Shown here: in pieces, positions 17,942-25,519 of the stretch | Position numbering within the stretch: position 1 is the first letter of the stretch | Layout of the letters: each line of letters starts with the position of its first letter | Origin: Pseudobutyrivibrio ruminis | GTDB lineage: Bacteria; Bacillota; Clostridia; Lachnospirales; Lachnospiraceae | NCBI RefSeq assembly: GCF_015057245.1 | Contig: NZ_SVET01000018.1 | Coordinates: 1-55,083 of the forward strand | Reading direction: 5' to 3' | DNA length: 55,083 nt | The notes under the pieces: generated by a model | What the model was told of the DNA's origin: nothing | The model's database searches: none | The model's input: only the letters and a program-made list of their open reading frames with translations | Translations under genes and position numbers: made by a program

Positions 17942-18636
17942 GTGCCTGCTCCCCACACCCCTGTTGTGAGTAAGGTCCCCGGCCCAGGCCCCTCCCGACA
18001 GTGTAGTATGAATACCCGCCCATAGTGTACAGGGCTCATACTTATTTACGCTGACAGCGCAAGGATTATAGTTTTTCTTAGCATCACAAGGGAGCATTAA
18101 GTGCGTGTCCTTTAATTGGTTTTGCACTTCGAAGCCACTGTGGGTAGAGGGCAGACACTTGAAGTCTACGTATTAGTCTCCACACAAGGCTTAGGATAAT
18201 TGCGCTCATACTCCGTTTGCCAAGAAAATTTAGAAAGGGGATTTTGGATGCTTAGGCGCCGTCCTTTAACTCAGTCCGTTTCGTTGTCGGGCTCTCGGCG
18301 CCGTCCATGGCGCCTCACGCCTATTCATCGCAAAATACCCTTTCTAAATTTTCTTGGCTCACTTCAAATGTCGCGGCAATTATTCCTAAGCTTGCTGTGG
18401 AGATTAATACTTACAAATAGTGTGTGTCTGCCCACTCTACCAACAGCGGCGTTAGAAGTGCAAAGAATTTAAAGAACACGCACCATAATAAATGCGACAC
18501 GTGATGCTTAGAAAAACATAATCCGCAGACGATGCAAGTAAATAAGTATGAGCCTTGTACACTAGGGGCGGGTATTACAATTTATTAAGTTGGGAGGGGC
18601 CTGGGCCGGGGTGCAGTGCAGGGGAGCGGGGCCACA
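17941..18636. repeat. Giant imperfect palindrome (about 700 bp), possible hairpin RNA or fold-back element
   Basis: No credible gene lies between 17887 and 18702. Instead the sequence folds back on itself almost end to end. Paired blocks, read from the base inward, are: 17948-17954 with 18621-18627; 17977-17996 with 18592-18611 (20 bp, perfect); 18011-18049 with 18538-18576 (39 bp, one mismatch and one wobble); 18063-18087 with 18501-18524; 18101-18117 with 18466-18483; 18121-18130 with 18455-18464; 18140-18158 with 18424-18444; 18171-18202 with 18377-18409; 18219-18245 with 18332-18358 (27 bp, one mismatch). The apex (18246-18331) has three GGCGCC sites and a direct repeat GGCGCCGTCC at 18255 and 18297. 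The base is far more GC-rich than the genome around it. Short open frames inside have no protein-like character. Origin and function are unknown. Confidence 0.9.
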
Positions 18637-18662
18637 TAAAGGTGGAATTTGGCGGGATGGTT

Positions 18663-18671
18663 TGTTATACT
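18663..18671 (+). promoter_or_regulatory. Extended -10 promoter of the GH18 gene
   Basis: TGTTATACT (TGn plus TATACT) is 31 bases before the GH18 start and 27 bases after the foot of the giant palindrome. No good -35 is visible. Confidence 0.5.
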
Positions 18672-18702
18672 TTGAGGGAATATAGATACGAGGGAGATGC
18701 TT

Positions 18703-20445
18703 ATGAGCAATACGTATAGACATAGACGAAAGAGAAAGAAAAGATTTAGGATTCCGAGGGGTTATATTTACATTGCGGCAGGAATTATAGCTCTTGCGGT
18801 GTTGATTGTGGGAATATACGCCATTAAGAAGTATACGCCTACAAAAGAGCATATGGATTTGGCAGATTACTTCCAGGTCTTCCATGAAAACGAAGCAGCG
18901 GTCGTTTTGGATGGAGAGTATATCAGTTCTGAGCTTGAGGAACATGGCTATGCCATAGTAAATGATGGCAATGTTTATTTGGAGCTTGGATTTGTAAAGG
19001 ATTATCTGGATGATGGATATGTTTACGATTCATCAGAGATTACTCTGAGATATGCTACTGATTCTGAGGTTTATACTGCAACAGTTGGTAGTGCAGATTA
19101 TTCAATAGATAAGAGCAATAATAGCCTTGGCTTGCCAGTAGTTTTGGCGCAGGATGATACAGTCTATATTGCGGAGGATTATCTTAAGCTTCTTACAGAT
19201 TTCAAGATTAATTATTATTCAGAGCCTGATAGAGTTGTTGTCCAGACTGTAGGTTCATCTACAGATTTGTATACAGCAAAGCGTAAGACTCAGATTAGAA
19301 AGCTTAATGGTCCAAAGAGCCCAGTTCTTGAGGATGTCACAAAGGGCGAAGCTATCTACGTTGTTCGTGATACAGGTAAGTGGAGCTTTGTTGTTTCAGA
19401 GAATGGTGTTATGGGTTACATCAAAAATAGTGCTATTTCCTTTAAGAGCACTGAGACAGTTGAAGCAGAGTTGCCTGAGCGTACATACAACCATATTTCA
19501 GCAGGACAGGATATTTCATTGCTTTGGCATCAGGTTACAAACCAGTCAGCAAATGGAGATATTGCCACAGTTCTTGCAAGCTCAACAGGTGTTGATGTTA
19601 TGTCACCTACCTGGTTCTATTTGAATGATAACAAAGGCGGAATTGCTTCAATCGCAAGCTCTTCATATGTAAGTACATGTCATGCAAATAATGTACAGGT
19701 ATGGGGCCTTGTGAGCAATCTTGAGGATGCAGATGTTGATACAACAACAGTTTTAAACACTACATCATCAAGAGACGCATTAGTTAATAATCTTATTGCG
19801 CAGGCTATTACATACGGTCTTGATGGAATCAATATCGATATCGAGCAGCTCTCAGGAAGTGCAGCTGATGGATATATTCAGTTCATCAAGGAGCTTTCAA
19901 TTAAATGTGAAAAGAACGATATCATTCTTTCAGTAGACAACTATGTACCTACTGCTTCATCTGAGATTTATAATCGAGCAGAGCAGGCTAAGTATGCAGA
20001 CTATGTAATAATCATGGGTTACGATGAGCACTACGGCGGAAGCGAGGAAGCAGGTTCTGTTGCATCAATCAATTGGGTAGAACAGGGTGTGGCTGACACG
20101 CTTAATGATGTACCAGCTGAGCAGGTAATCCTCGGTATGCCATTCTATTGTAGAGTTTGGGAAGTGGCAGAGGATGGTTCTGTTGATAGCACAGCTTACG
20201 GAATGGATGCAATTCAGTCATATCTTAAGACAAATGGTGTGTCTGCAGCATGGTCAGATGAGTACGGTCAGTACTATGCAGAATATGCTGATGGAAGCAC
20301 AACTTACAAGATTTGGGTGGAGGATGAAACTTCCATCGAAGAAAAGCTAAAGGTAATGGATAAATACAATCTGGCTGGAGGAGCCTTCTGGAAGAAAGGC
20401 TTTGATAGCACAGGAGTATGGAATATTATTGCAAAGTACCTATAA
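18703..20445 (+). CDS. Membrane-anchored SH3 / GH18 glycosyl hydrolase (cell-wall)
   Basis: This 580-residue protein has a basic N-terminus and one membrane helix (about 18-40). A copper-amine-oxidase/stalk-like beta region follows, then an SH3-like segment (GEAIYVVRDTGKWSFVVSENG), then a GH18 catalytic domain. The GH18 motif DGINIDIE is at 374-381 with the catalytic Glu381. It resembles the YaaH/YdhD/SleL group of N-acetylglucosaminidase-type enzymes that act on peptidoglycan, so it is probably an extracellular, membrane-tethered wall enzyme. ATG 18703 was chosen because agggag is 6 bases upstream; ATG 18697 lies immediately against the SD. No clear terminator follows. Confidence 0.85.
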   Translation: MSNTYRHRRKRKKRFRIPRGYIYIAAGIIALAVLIVGIYAIKKYTPTKEHMDLADYFQVFHENEAAVVLDGEYISSELEEHGYAIVNDGNVYLELGFVKDYLDDGYVYDSSEITLRYATDSEVYTATVGSADYSIDKSNNSLGLPVVLAQDDTVYIAEDYLKLLTDFKINYYSEPDRVVVQTVGSSTDLYTAKRKTQIRKLNGPKSPVLEDVTKGEAIYVVRDTGKWSFVVSENGVMGYIKNSAISFKSTETVEAELPERTYNHISAGQDISLLWHQVTNQSANGDIATVLASSTGVDVMSPTWFYLNDNKGGIASIASSSYVSTCHANNVQVWGLVSNLEDADVDTTTVLNTTSSRDALVNNLIAQAITYGLDGINIDIEQLSGSAADGYIQFIKELSIKCEKNDIILSVDNYVPTASSEIYNRAEQAKYADYVIIMGYDEHYGGSEEAGSVASINWVEQGVADTLNDVPAEQVILGMPFYCRVWEVAEDGSVDSTAYGMDAIQSYLKTNGVSAAWSDEYGQYYAEYADGSTTYKIWVEDETSIEEKLKVMDKYNLAGGAFWKKGFDSTGVWNIIAKYL

Positions 20446-20496
20446 GAGAACACAAAAAAATCATGGTTTTATGGGCTTTGTAACAGTTCAAAAAGA

Positions 20497-20524
20497 TTGA
20501 GTTCTAATGGAAAAGTGATATAAT
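20497..20524 (+). promoter_or_regulatory. Promoter of the sua5 gene, nearly abutting the start codon
   Basis: TTGAGT (20497-20502) and TATAAT (20519-20524) are 16 bases apart, with TG at 20516-20517 (extended -10). The predicted transcription start (about 20531) falls at the probable ATG 20532, so the mRNA may be leaderless. Confidence 0.6.
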
Positions 20525-20531
20525 TTTGAGT

Positions 20532-21593
20532 ATGATTACTAGGATTATGGATGTTTCTGCAGAGCCAATCAATATGGAATATATCAGTGAGGCTTCTGAG
20601 ATACTTAGAAAGGGAGGGCTTGTAGCCTTTCCGACAGAGACAGTTTACGGATTAGGCGGAGACGCCAAAGATAAGGAGGCCTCGCGTAAGATATACGCAG
20701 CAAAGGGTCGTCCATCGGACAACCCTTTAATTGTACATATTGCAAGGTTCTCACAGTTACAAGAAATTTCAAAGGATTTGCCAGAGAACGCTAAAAAGCT
20801 GGCAGATGCATTTTGGCCAGGGCCACTTACAATGGTGGTCAACAAAAACGAGGTTATCCCATACGAGACAACAGGTGGTCTTGATACGGTGGCAGTAAGA
20901 ATGCCAAACAATCCAATCGCCTTAGCACTTATTGAGGAAAGTGGATGTATGATTGCGGCACCTAGCGCCAACACATCAGGCCGACCAAGCCCTACAAAGG
21001 CTAGTCACGTATACGAGGATTTATCAGGAAAGATAGACGCCATCTTGGATGGAGGTGCTGTAGATATCGGATTGGAGTCTACCATCGTAGATTTGACAGA
21101 GGATGTTGTTACAATCCTTAGGCCAGGATACATCAATATGGAAATGCTGAAAGAGGTGGTTGGAGAGGTCAGAATTGACCCAGGAATTGTCTACAACGAC
21201 AAAGGCACCACCAGTGGAGCAAAGCCAAAAGCACCAGGAATGAGATATAAGCATTATGCACCTAAGGGTGATTTGACTATCATTTCCGGTGATGAGGATA
21301 AAGTCGTAGCCAAAATCAATGAGCTTACAAAACAAGCAATTGAGGCTGGTTCAAAGGTTGGTATTATCGCCACATCAGAAACTGCGGATAGATATAGCGA
21401 TGGTCAGATTCTTGTAATAGGGGACAGATCTGACGAGGGCAGCATAGCTCACAATCTTTACGACATTCTACGAAAGTTTGACGAACTTGGTGTAGATTTG
21501 ATATATTCTGAAAGCTTCGCTACTCCAAATATGGGGCAGGCAATCATGAATCGATTGTTGAAAGCAGCTGGTCAGAAGACACTTGACGTTTAG
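20532..21593 (+). CDS. ywlC: L-threonylcarbamoyladenylate synthase (Sua5/YwlC)
   Basis: This 353-residue Sua5-type enzyme makes threonylcarbamoyl-AMP from Thr, bicarbonate and ATP for the t6A37 modification of ANN-decoding tRNAs. The YrdC fold has GGLVAFPTETVYGLG near residue 30, KGRPSDNPLIVHI, and the SANTSGRPSPT loop. A linker (APGMRYKHYAP) and the C-terminal Sua5 domain follow, which distinguishes it from the short TsaC. ATG 20532 fits family N-termini; ATG 20547 is an alternative with a slightly better upstream purine stretch. It heads a run with the ywlE-like and dCMP deaminase genes upstream of atp, as in other Firmicutes. Confidence 0.93.
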   Translation: MITRIMDVSAEPINMEYISEASEILRKGGLVAFPTETVYGLGGDAKDKEASRKIYAAKGRPSDNPLIVHIARFSQLQEISKDLPENAKKLADAFWPGPLTMVVNKNEVIPYETTGGLDTVAVRMPNNPIALALIEESGCMIAAPSANTSGRPSPTKASHVYEDLSGKIDAILDGGAVDIGLESTIVDLTEDVVTILRPGYINMEMLKEVVGEVRIDPGIVYNDKGTTSGAKPKAPGMRYKHYAPKGDLTIISGDEDKVVAKINELTKQAIEAGSKVGIIATSETADRYSDGQILVIGDRSDEGSIAHNLYDILRKFDELGVDLIYSESFATPNMGQAIMNRLLKAAGQKTLDV

Positions 21594-21622
21594 GCATCAA
21601 CCGGCAGTCAGGAGAATATGAA

Positions 21623-22075
21623 ATGAAAAATATTAATAGAGTGATTTTTGCTTCCGGTAGTGGAACATCGAGAGCCCCCATGGCGGCGGCGATTTTCCAT
21701 GCCACTGAGCACAGCAGGCCGATTATTTGTGAGGCCAGGGGACTTATAGTTCAGTTCCCGGAGCCGTTGAATCAAAAGGCGGAAGCGATATTAATCAGTA
21801 ATGGCACTACGCTGAAGGATTACTCTTCCAAACAGTTACTAGATACGGATTTTTCCGAATCCACACTTGTAATCACAATGGAAGAGACCCAAAGGCAAAA
21901 AATATTAAGTGAATATGCAAACGCCACAGAGGAAAATACACGCCTCTTAAACGAGCTCGTTGGGGACGAGCTTGAGGTGATGGATCCCTACGGTGGCTCA
22001 GTACAGACCTACGGTTTGTGCTACGAAGTCTTGAAGGCTTCGATTGAGAAGTTAATGAGGGTTATTGAGGCATAA
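21623..22075 (+). CDS. Low-molecular-weight phosphatase family protein lacking the catalytic Cys (YwlE position)
   Basis: The 150-residue protein has the LMW protein-tyrosine phosphatase fold, including the conserved DPYGG with Asp121. The P-loop, normally CxGNxCRSPMA, reads SGSGTSRAPMA: Ser11 stands where the nucleophilic Cys should be, while Arg17 is kept. The codon is tcc, two changes from a Cys codon. Its position between sua5 and the atp operon matches ywlE, the protein arginine phosphatase of Bacillus. I expect it to be inactive as a classical cysteine phosphatase; it may bind phospho-ligands or use Ser. The RBS is aggaga. Confidence 0.8.
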   Translation: MKNINRVIFASGSGTSRAPMAAAIFHATEHSRPIICEARGLIVQFPEPLNQKAEAILISNGTTLKDYSSKQLLDTDFSESTLVITMEETQRQKILSEYANATEENTRLLNELVGDELEVMDPYGGSVQTYGLCYEVLKASIEKLMRVIEA

Positions 22076-22119
22076 ATATAAATAAGGCAAGAATTATATA
22101 CGTATTGGAGGAATAGACC

Positions 22120-22605
22120 ATGAGTGATAAGAGACTTGATTATATTAGCTGGGATGAGTACTTTATGGGCGTTGCAGTATTATCGGGTATGAGATCTAAG
22201 GACCCAAATACACAGGTTGGAGCTTGTATTGTTAGCCAGGACAATAAGATTTTATCAATGGGCTACAATGGTTTTCCAAATGGATGTTCAGACGATGAGT
22301 TCCCTTGGGCAAGAGTAGGGGACCCTCTGGAAAATAAATATTTCTATACAACACACAGCGAATTGAACGCAATCCTAAACTACAGAGGTGGTTCACTGGA
22401 AGGTTCAAAGCTGTACGTGTCACTATTTCCATGTAACGAATGTGCAAAGGCTATTATTCAGTCAGGCATTAAAACTGTTATCTATGACAGTGATAAATAC
22501 GAAAATACACCATCAGTTATAGCATCAAAGCGTATGCTAAGAGCTGCTGGAGTTGAATTCCATCAGTATCAGCATACTGGTAGAGAGATTTCATTTACAC
22601 TTTAA
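22120..22605 (+). CDS. Deoxycytidylate (dCMP) deaminase, ComEB-like
   Basis: This 161-residue zinc enzyme has H79-x-E81 (HSELNAIL) and PCxxC (C105, C108). These bind zinc and provide the proton-shuttling Glu. It converts dCMP to dUMP for thymidylate synthesis. The SMGYNGFPNGC segment is typical of dCMP deaminases rather than tRNA adenosine deaminases. It lies 32 bases upstream of atpZ with no terminator seen, so the atp operon may be partly read from here. Confidence 0.92.
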   Translation: MSDKRLDYISWDEYFMGVAVLSGMRSKDPNTQVGACIVSQDNKILSMGYNGFPNGCSDDEFPWARVGDPLENKYFYTTHSELNAILNYRGGSLEGSKLYVSLFPCNECAKAIIQSGIKTVIYDSDKYENTPSVIASKRMLRAAGVEFHQYQHTGREISFTL

Positions 22606-22637
22606 GCAACTGTAAATTGAACTAATAGGAGCTTACA

Positions 22638-22940
22638 TTGAGGGACAAGAAAAAGACAAATCGTGAAGTGGCCAATTCACTAGTAATGGTGCTTCAATTT
22701 GGAATAAATGTAATAGTGCCGATTTTCTTTTGTATGGCGGTGGGAATCTTTTTATCGAAGGTAACTAATTCCCACAGCGACATGTATATCATCGGAGGAA
22801 TTCTGATAGGCATAGTTGCAGCATTTAACGGAGCATATCGTTCTGTTAAGGGGTATTTAAAAAACGAGGAATCCCCAGGGCAGCGAGCAAGACGTCTGGA
22901 AGAAGAGGCAAAAAATCAGTCAGAGGAAAAGCATGATTAA
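22638..22940 (+). CDS. atpZ: AtpZ/AtpI-type small membrane protein
   Basis: This 100-residue protein has two membrane helices (about 15-38 and 49-68) and a charged C-terminus, at the first position of the atp operon. AtpZ/AtpI-type proteins help assemble the c-ring or supply Mg2+. The start is TTG 22638 with aggag 7 bases upstream; no ATG fits. It overlaps the next gene by 8 bases. Confidence 0.75.
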   Translation: MRDKKKTNREVANSLVMVLQFGINVIVPIFFCMAVGIFLSKVTNSHSDMYIIGGILIGIVAAFNGAYRSVKGYLKNEESPGQRARRLEEEAKNQSEEKHD

Positions 22941-23379
22941 TTGGATGAAAAGACTAAATCAAGCTCTACCTGGCTTGGTTTTAGGAATACTTATATATGG
23001 TGTTTTAATTGAACTGATTGGGGTCTGGTTTGTAACTGACAAAGTCAGATACACCAGCGGACTTCTAATAGGCATTGGATGTGCCACATTTATGGCAATC
23101 CACATAGCGATGATTATTGAAGAATCAGTTCGCATAGGAAAGGGGCATGAAAAATATCTTTCCTTCAAATCTGTAATGCGATACTTAATCGTATGCGCAG
23201 TAATGATTTTGATGATGGTATTTAAACTTGGCAACATGTTTACAGCTATCATCGGTATTTTAGGGCTTAAGGTCAGTGCGTATGCACAGCCTTTGCTAAT
23301 AAAGAGACTCGGAAAAACTAGTTCCAATATATCCGAGGGTAATAATGAAGAACTTAATACAAAGGAGGTGAAAGTGTGA
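22933..23379 (+). CDS. atpI: ATP synthase subunit I-like membrane protein
   Basis: The 148-residue protein has four predicted membrane helices (about 12-32, 40-60, 84-100 and 103-122) and a polar C-terminus. Its position between atpZ and atpB is that of the ATP synthase I protein, which is poorly conserved in sequence. It overlaps both neighbours (8 and 4 bases), so the three are translationally coupled. Confidence 0.7.
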   Translation: MINWMKRLNQALPGLVLGILIYGVLIELIGVWFVTDKVRYTSGLLIGIGCATFMAIHIAMIIEESVRIGKGHEKYLSFKSVMRYLIVCAVMILMMVFKLGNMFTAIIGILGLKVSAYAQPLLIKRLGKTSSNISEGNNEELNTKEVKV

Positions 23380-24104
23380 CAGAAGGAATTTTGCTGGCCT
23401 CGAGTGATACTGTGGACATGATAAAAGGTCTTTTCAGTTACAAGGTCTTTGGTCATGAAGTTTGGATCACAACTTCCCATGTCTGCATCCTTATCGTATG
23501 GCTTTCATTGGTAATATTTTCTCTTATCGCCAATCGTAAGCTGAAGCATGCCACTGAAGTTCCTGATACCTTCCAGAGTATCTTGGAGTTGATAGTAGGA
23601 CTCTTAGATAAGATGGTGGAAGGAAGTATGGGTAAGCACGCACCAGTGTTTGCAAACTGGATTTGTACCATATTCTGTTTCATTTTGGTATCTAACTTAT
23701 CCGGTTTGGTTGGCTTAAGACCACCAACAGCCGATTACGGCACAACATTGGCCCTTGCATTAATTACCTTTGTTTGCATTCATGTAGTAAAGGTAAGGCA
23801 CCAGAGCGCGAAGGACATTTGGATTGACAAGTGTTCTCCATTGCCACCATGGCTACCAATCTGGCTGCCAATAAACGTAATATCCGATATTGCGGTGCCT
23901 ATTTCAATGTCACTACGTTTATTTGCAAACGTTCTTTCAGGAACAATCATTATGGGTCTTGTATATGGATTGCTAGGAAAGTTCGCCTTGATATGGCCTG
24001 CAGCATTGCATGTATATTTCGATATTTTCTCAGGTGCAATCCAGACCTATGTATTCTGTATGTTGACAATGACATACATAGCTCAGTCTTACGGTGATTC
24101 TTAA
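23376..24104 (+). CDS. atpB: F0F1 ATP synthase subunit a
   Basis: This 242-residue polytopic membrane protein carries the essential stator Arg at about R181 (SMSLRLFANVLSG), which faces the c-ring glutamate. The start is GTG 23376, overlapping the atpI stop, with aaggaggtg upstream. It forms the ion half-channels of F0. Confidence 0.95.
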   Translation: MTEGILLASSDTVDMIKGLFSYKVFGHEVWITTSHVCILIVWLSLVIFSLIANRKLKHATEVPDTFQSILELIVGLLDKMVEGSMGKHAPVFANWICTIFCFILVSNLSGLVGLRPPTADYGTTLALALITFVCIHVVKVRHQSAKDIWIDKCSPLPPWLPIWLPINVISDIAVPISMSLRLFANVLSGTIIMGLVYGLLGKFALIWPAALHVYFDIFSGAIQTYVFCMLTMTYIAQSYGDS

Positions 24105-24151
24105 AAAGGGACTGAAAACAAAAAGTTTACTATATTAGGAGGAAAACATTT

Positions 24152-24409
24152 ATGAACATTACAGGAGAAGATTTAATTAAAGCTTGTTCAGCAATCGGTG
24201 CCGGCTTAGCAGTTATCGCTGGTATTGGTCCTGGTATTGGACAGGGTATTGCAGCTGGTCATGGTGCAGCAGCCGTTGGACGTAACCCAGGAGCACAGGG
24301 ACAGATCATGTCTACTATGTTACTTGGTCAGGCCGTTGCCGAGACAACCGGTCTTTACGGACTTGTAATTGCCCTTCTGTTACTCTTTGTACAGCCATTA
24401 GTAGGCTAA
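24152..24409 (+). CDS. atpE: F0F1 ATP synthase subunit c, Na+-type signature
   Basis: This 85-residue hairpin subunit of the rotor ring has the ion-carrying Glu64. P27 and Q31 are in helix 1 (GIGPGIGQG), with E64, T65 and Y69 in helix 2 (AETTGLY). This is the ligand pattern known from Na+-translocating rings such as that of Ilyobacter tartaricus, where Ser replaces Thr65. I infer Na+ coupling. The RBS is aggagg. Confidence 0.95.
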   Translation: MNITGEDLIKACSAIGAGLAVIAGIGPGIGQGIAAGHGAAAVGRNPGAQGQIMSTMLLGQAVAETTGLYGLVIALLLLFVQPLVG

Positions 24410-24449
24410 GGAAACTAGGAAGAAAAATTTTAAGAAGGAGGGCTAAAAG

Positions 24450-24965
24450 TTGGAAAGACTATTTGATTTAGACTTTCAGTTAGTAAATGATGCAGTGCTT
24501 TTAGCCATAGCAATGTTCTTCCTATTCCTTATAATGTCAAACAAGCTTTTCAATCCAGCAAGAAAGCTTTTGCAGGATAGAAAAGATGGCATTGCAAGGG
24601 ACATTGCAGATGCAAAGAAAGAAAAGGAAGAGGCAGAAAAGCTAAAGGCAGAGTACGAAGCAAAGCTAAAGAACATCAGCAAAGAGCGTGATGAAATTTT
24701 AGCAGAAGCAAGACAAAAAGCCTTAAAGAGTGAAACCAAGATTGTAAGCGATGCTAAGGAAGAAGCTGCAGCAATCATTGCAAGAGCAAATGAGGAAGCT
24801 GAGCTTGAGAAGAAGAAGGTTGCAGACGAGGTTAAGCAGGAAATGATTTCCGTTGCCGCATTGATGGCACAGAAGGTTGTAGCTGCAAACATCGACACAA
24901 CAATTCAGAATTCCTTAGTAGAGCAAACACTTAAGGAAATGGGTGAAGGAACATGGCTAAATTAG
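24450..24965 (+). CDS. atpF: F0F1 ATP synthase subunit b
   Basis: This 171-residue protein has one N-terminal membrane helix (about 11-28) and then a long, highly charged coiled coil rich in KEKEEAEKLKAEYEAK-type heptads, the peripheral stalk. The start is TTG 24450 with aaggaggg ideally placed; no in-frame ATG fits. It overlaps atpH by 13 bases. Confidence 0.95.
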   Translation: MERLFDLDFQLVNDAVLLAIAMFFLFLIMSNKLFNPARKLLQDRKDGIARDIADAKKEKEEAEKLKAEYEAKLKNISKERDEILAEARQKALKSETKIVSDAKEEAAAIIARANEEAELEKKKVADEVKQEMISVAALMAQKVVAANIDTTIQNSLVEQTLKEMGEGTWLN

Positions 24966-25519
24966 TCTCAAACGTATATGGTGATGCATTGTTTGAGCTA
25001 GCTGTGGAATCAGGGAAAATCGATGATTTCCTGAAGGAAGCTGAAGGAGTCATTGATGTTGTTAAATCAAACGACGGCTTTTCTCAGATGATGAATCATC
25101 CAAAAATTAATAAAGAAGAAAAGCTTCAAATCATCGACGAGGTTTTCAAAGGCAGAGTCAGTGATGAAATGGTAGGTCTCTTAAGAATGCTTGAAGAGAA
25201 GGACCATTCAAAGGATATCGAGACAGTGCTCAACTACTTTATTGATCGAGTATTCGATTATAAAAAGATTGGTAAGGCAACAGTTTCAACTCCTATGGAA
25301 TTGACAGAAGCACAGAAAAACGATGTCGAGAAGCGTTTACTTCAAACTACCGATTATGCTTCATTTGTCATGACATACAAGGTAGACCCTGAATTAATCG
25401 GGGGTATGGTAATTCGCATTAAAGATAGAGTCATTGATAGTTCAATCAAGACTCAGATTAGTAAATTAACTCACGAGTTATCAAATATTCAATTGAAAGT
25501 AGGTGAATGCGCTCCATGA
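24953..25519 (+). CDS. atpH: F0F1 ATP synthase subunit delta
   Basis: The 188-residue delta/OSCP subunit links the F1 head to the peripheral stalk. The helical N-terminal domain (NVYGDALFELAVESGK) and the C-terminal GGMVIRIKDRVIDSSIKTQ motif are diagnostic. It overlaps atpF by 13 bases and atpA by 4 (ATGA), indicating tight coupling. Confidence 0.95.
   Translation: MAKLVSNVYGDALFELAVESGKIDDFLKEAEGVIDVVKSNDGFSQMMNHPKINKEEKLQIIDEVFKGRVSDEMVGLLRMLEEKDHSKDIETVLNYFIDRVFDYKKIGKATVSTPMELTEAQKNDVEKRLLQTTDYASFVMTYKVDPELIGGMVIRIKDRVIDSSIKTQISKLTHELSNIQLKVGECAP

Noticed and set aside
18200..18472. Open frame of 90 codons inside the giant palindrome (also 17891-18127 and 18562-18945 on the minus strand)
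   Set aside because: They lack a ribosome-binding site and recognisable protein features, and they are by-products of the inverted-repeat sequence; the last also runs antisense into the GH18 gene.
22959..23480. 173-codon antisense frame opposite atpI/atpB
   Set aside because: It is a shadow of real coding sequence on the other strand, with no SD and no protein resemblance.
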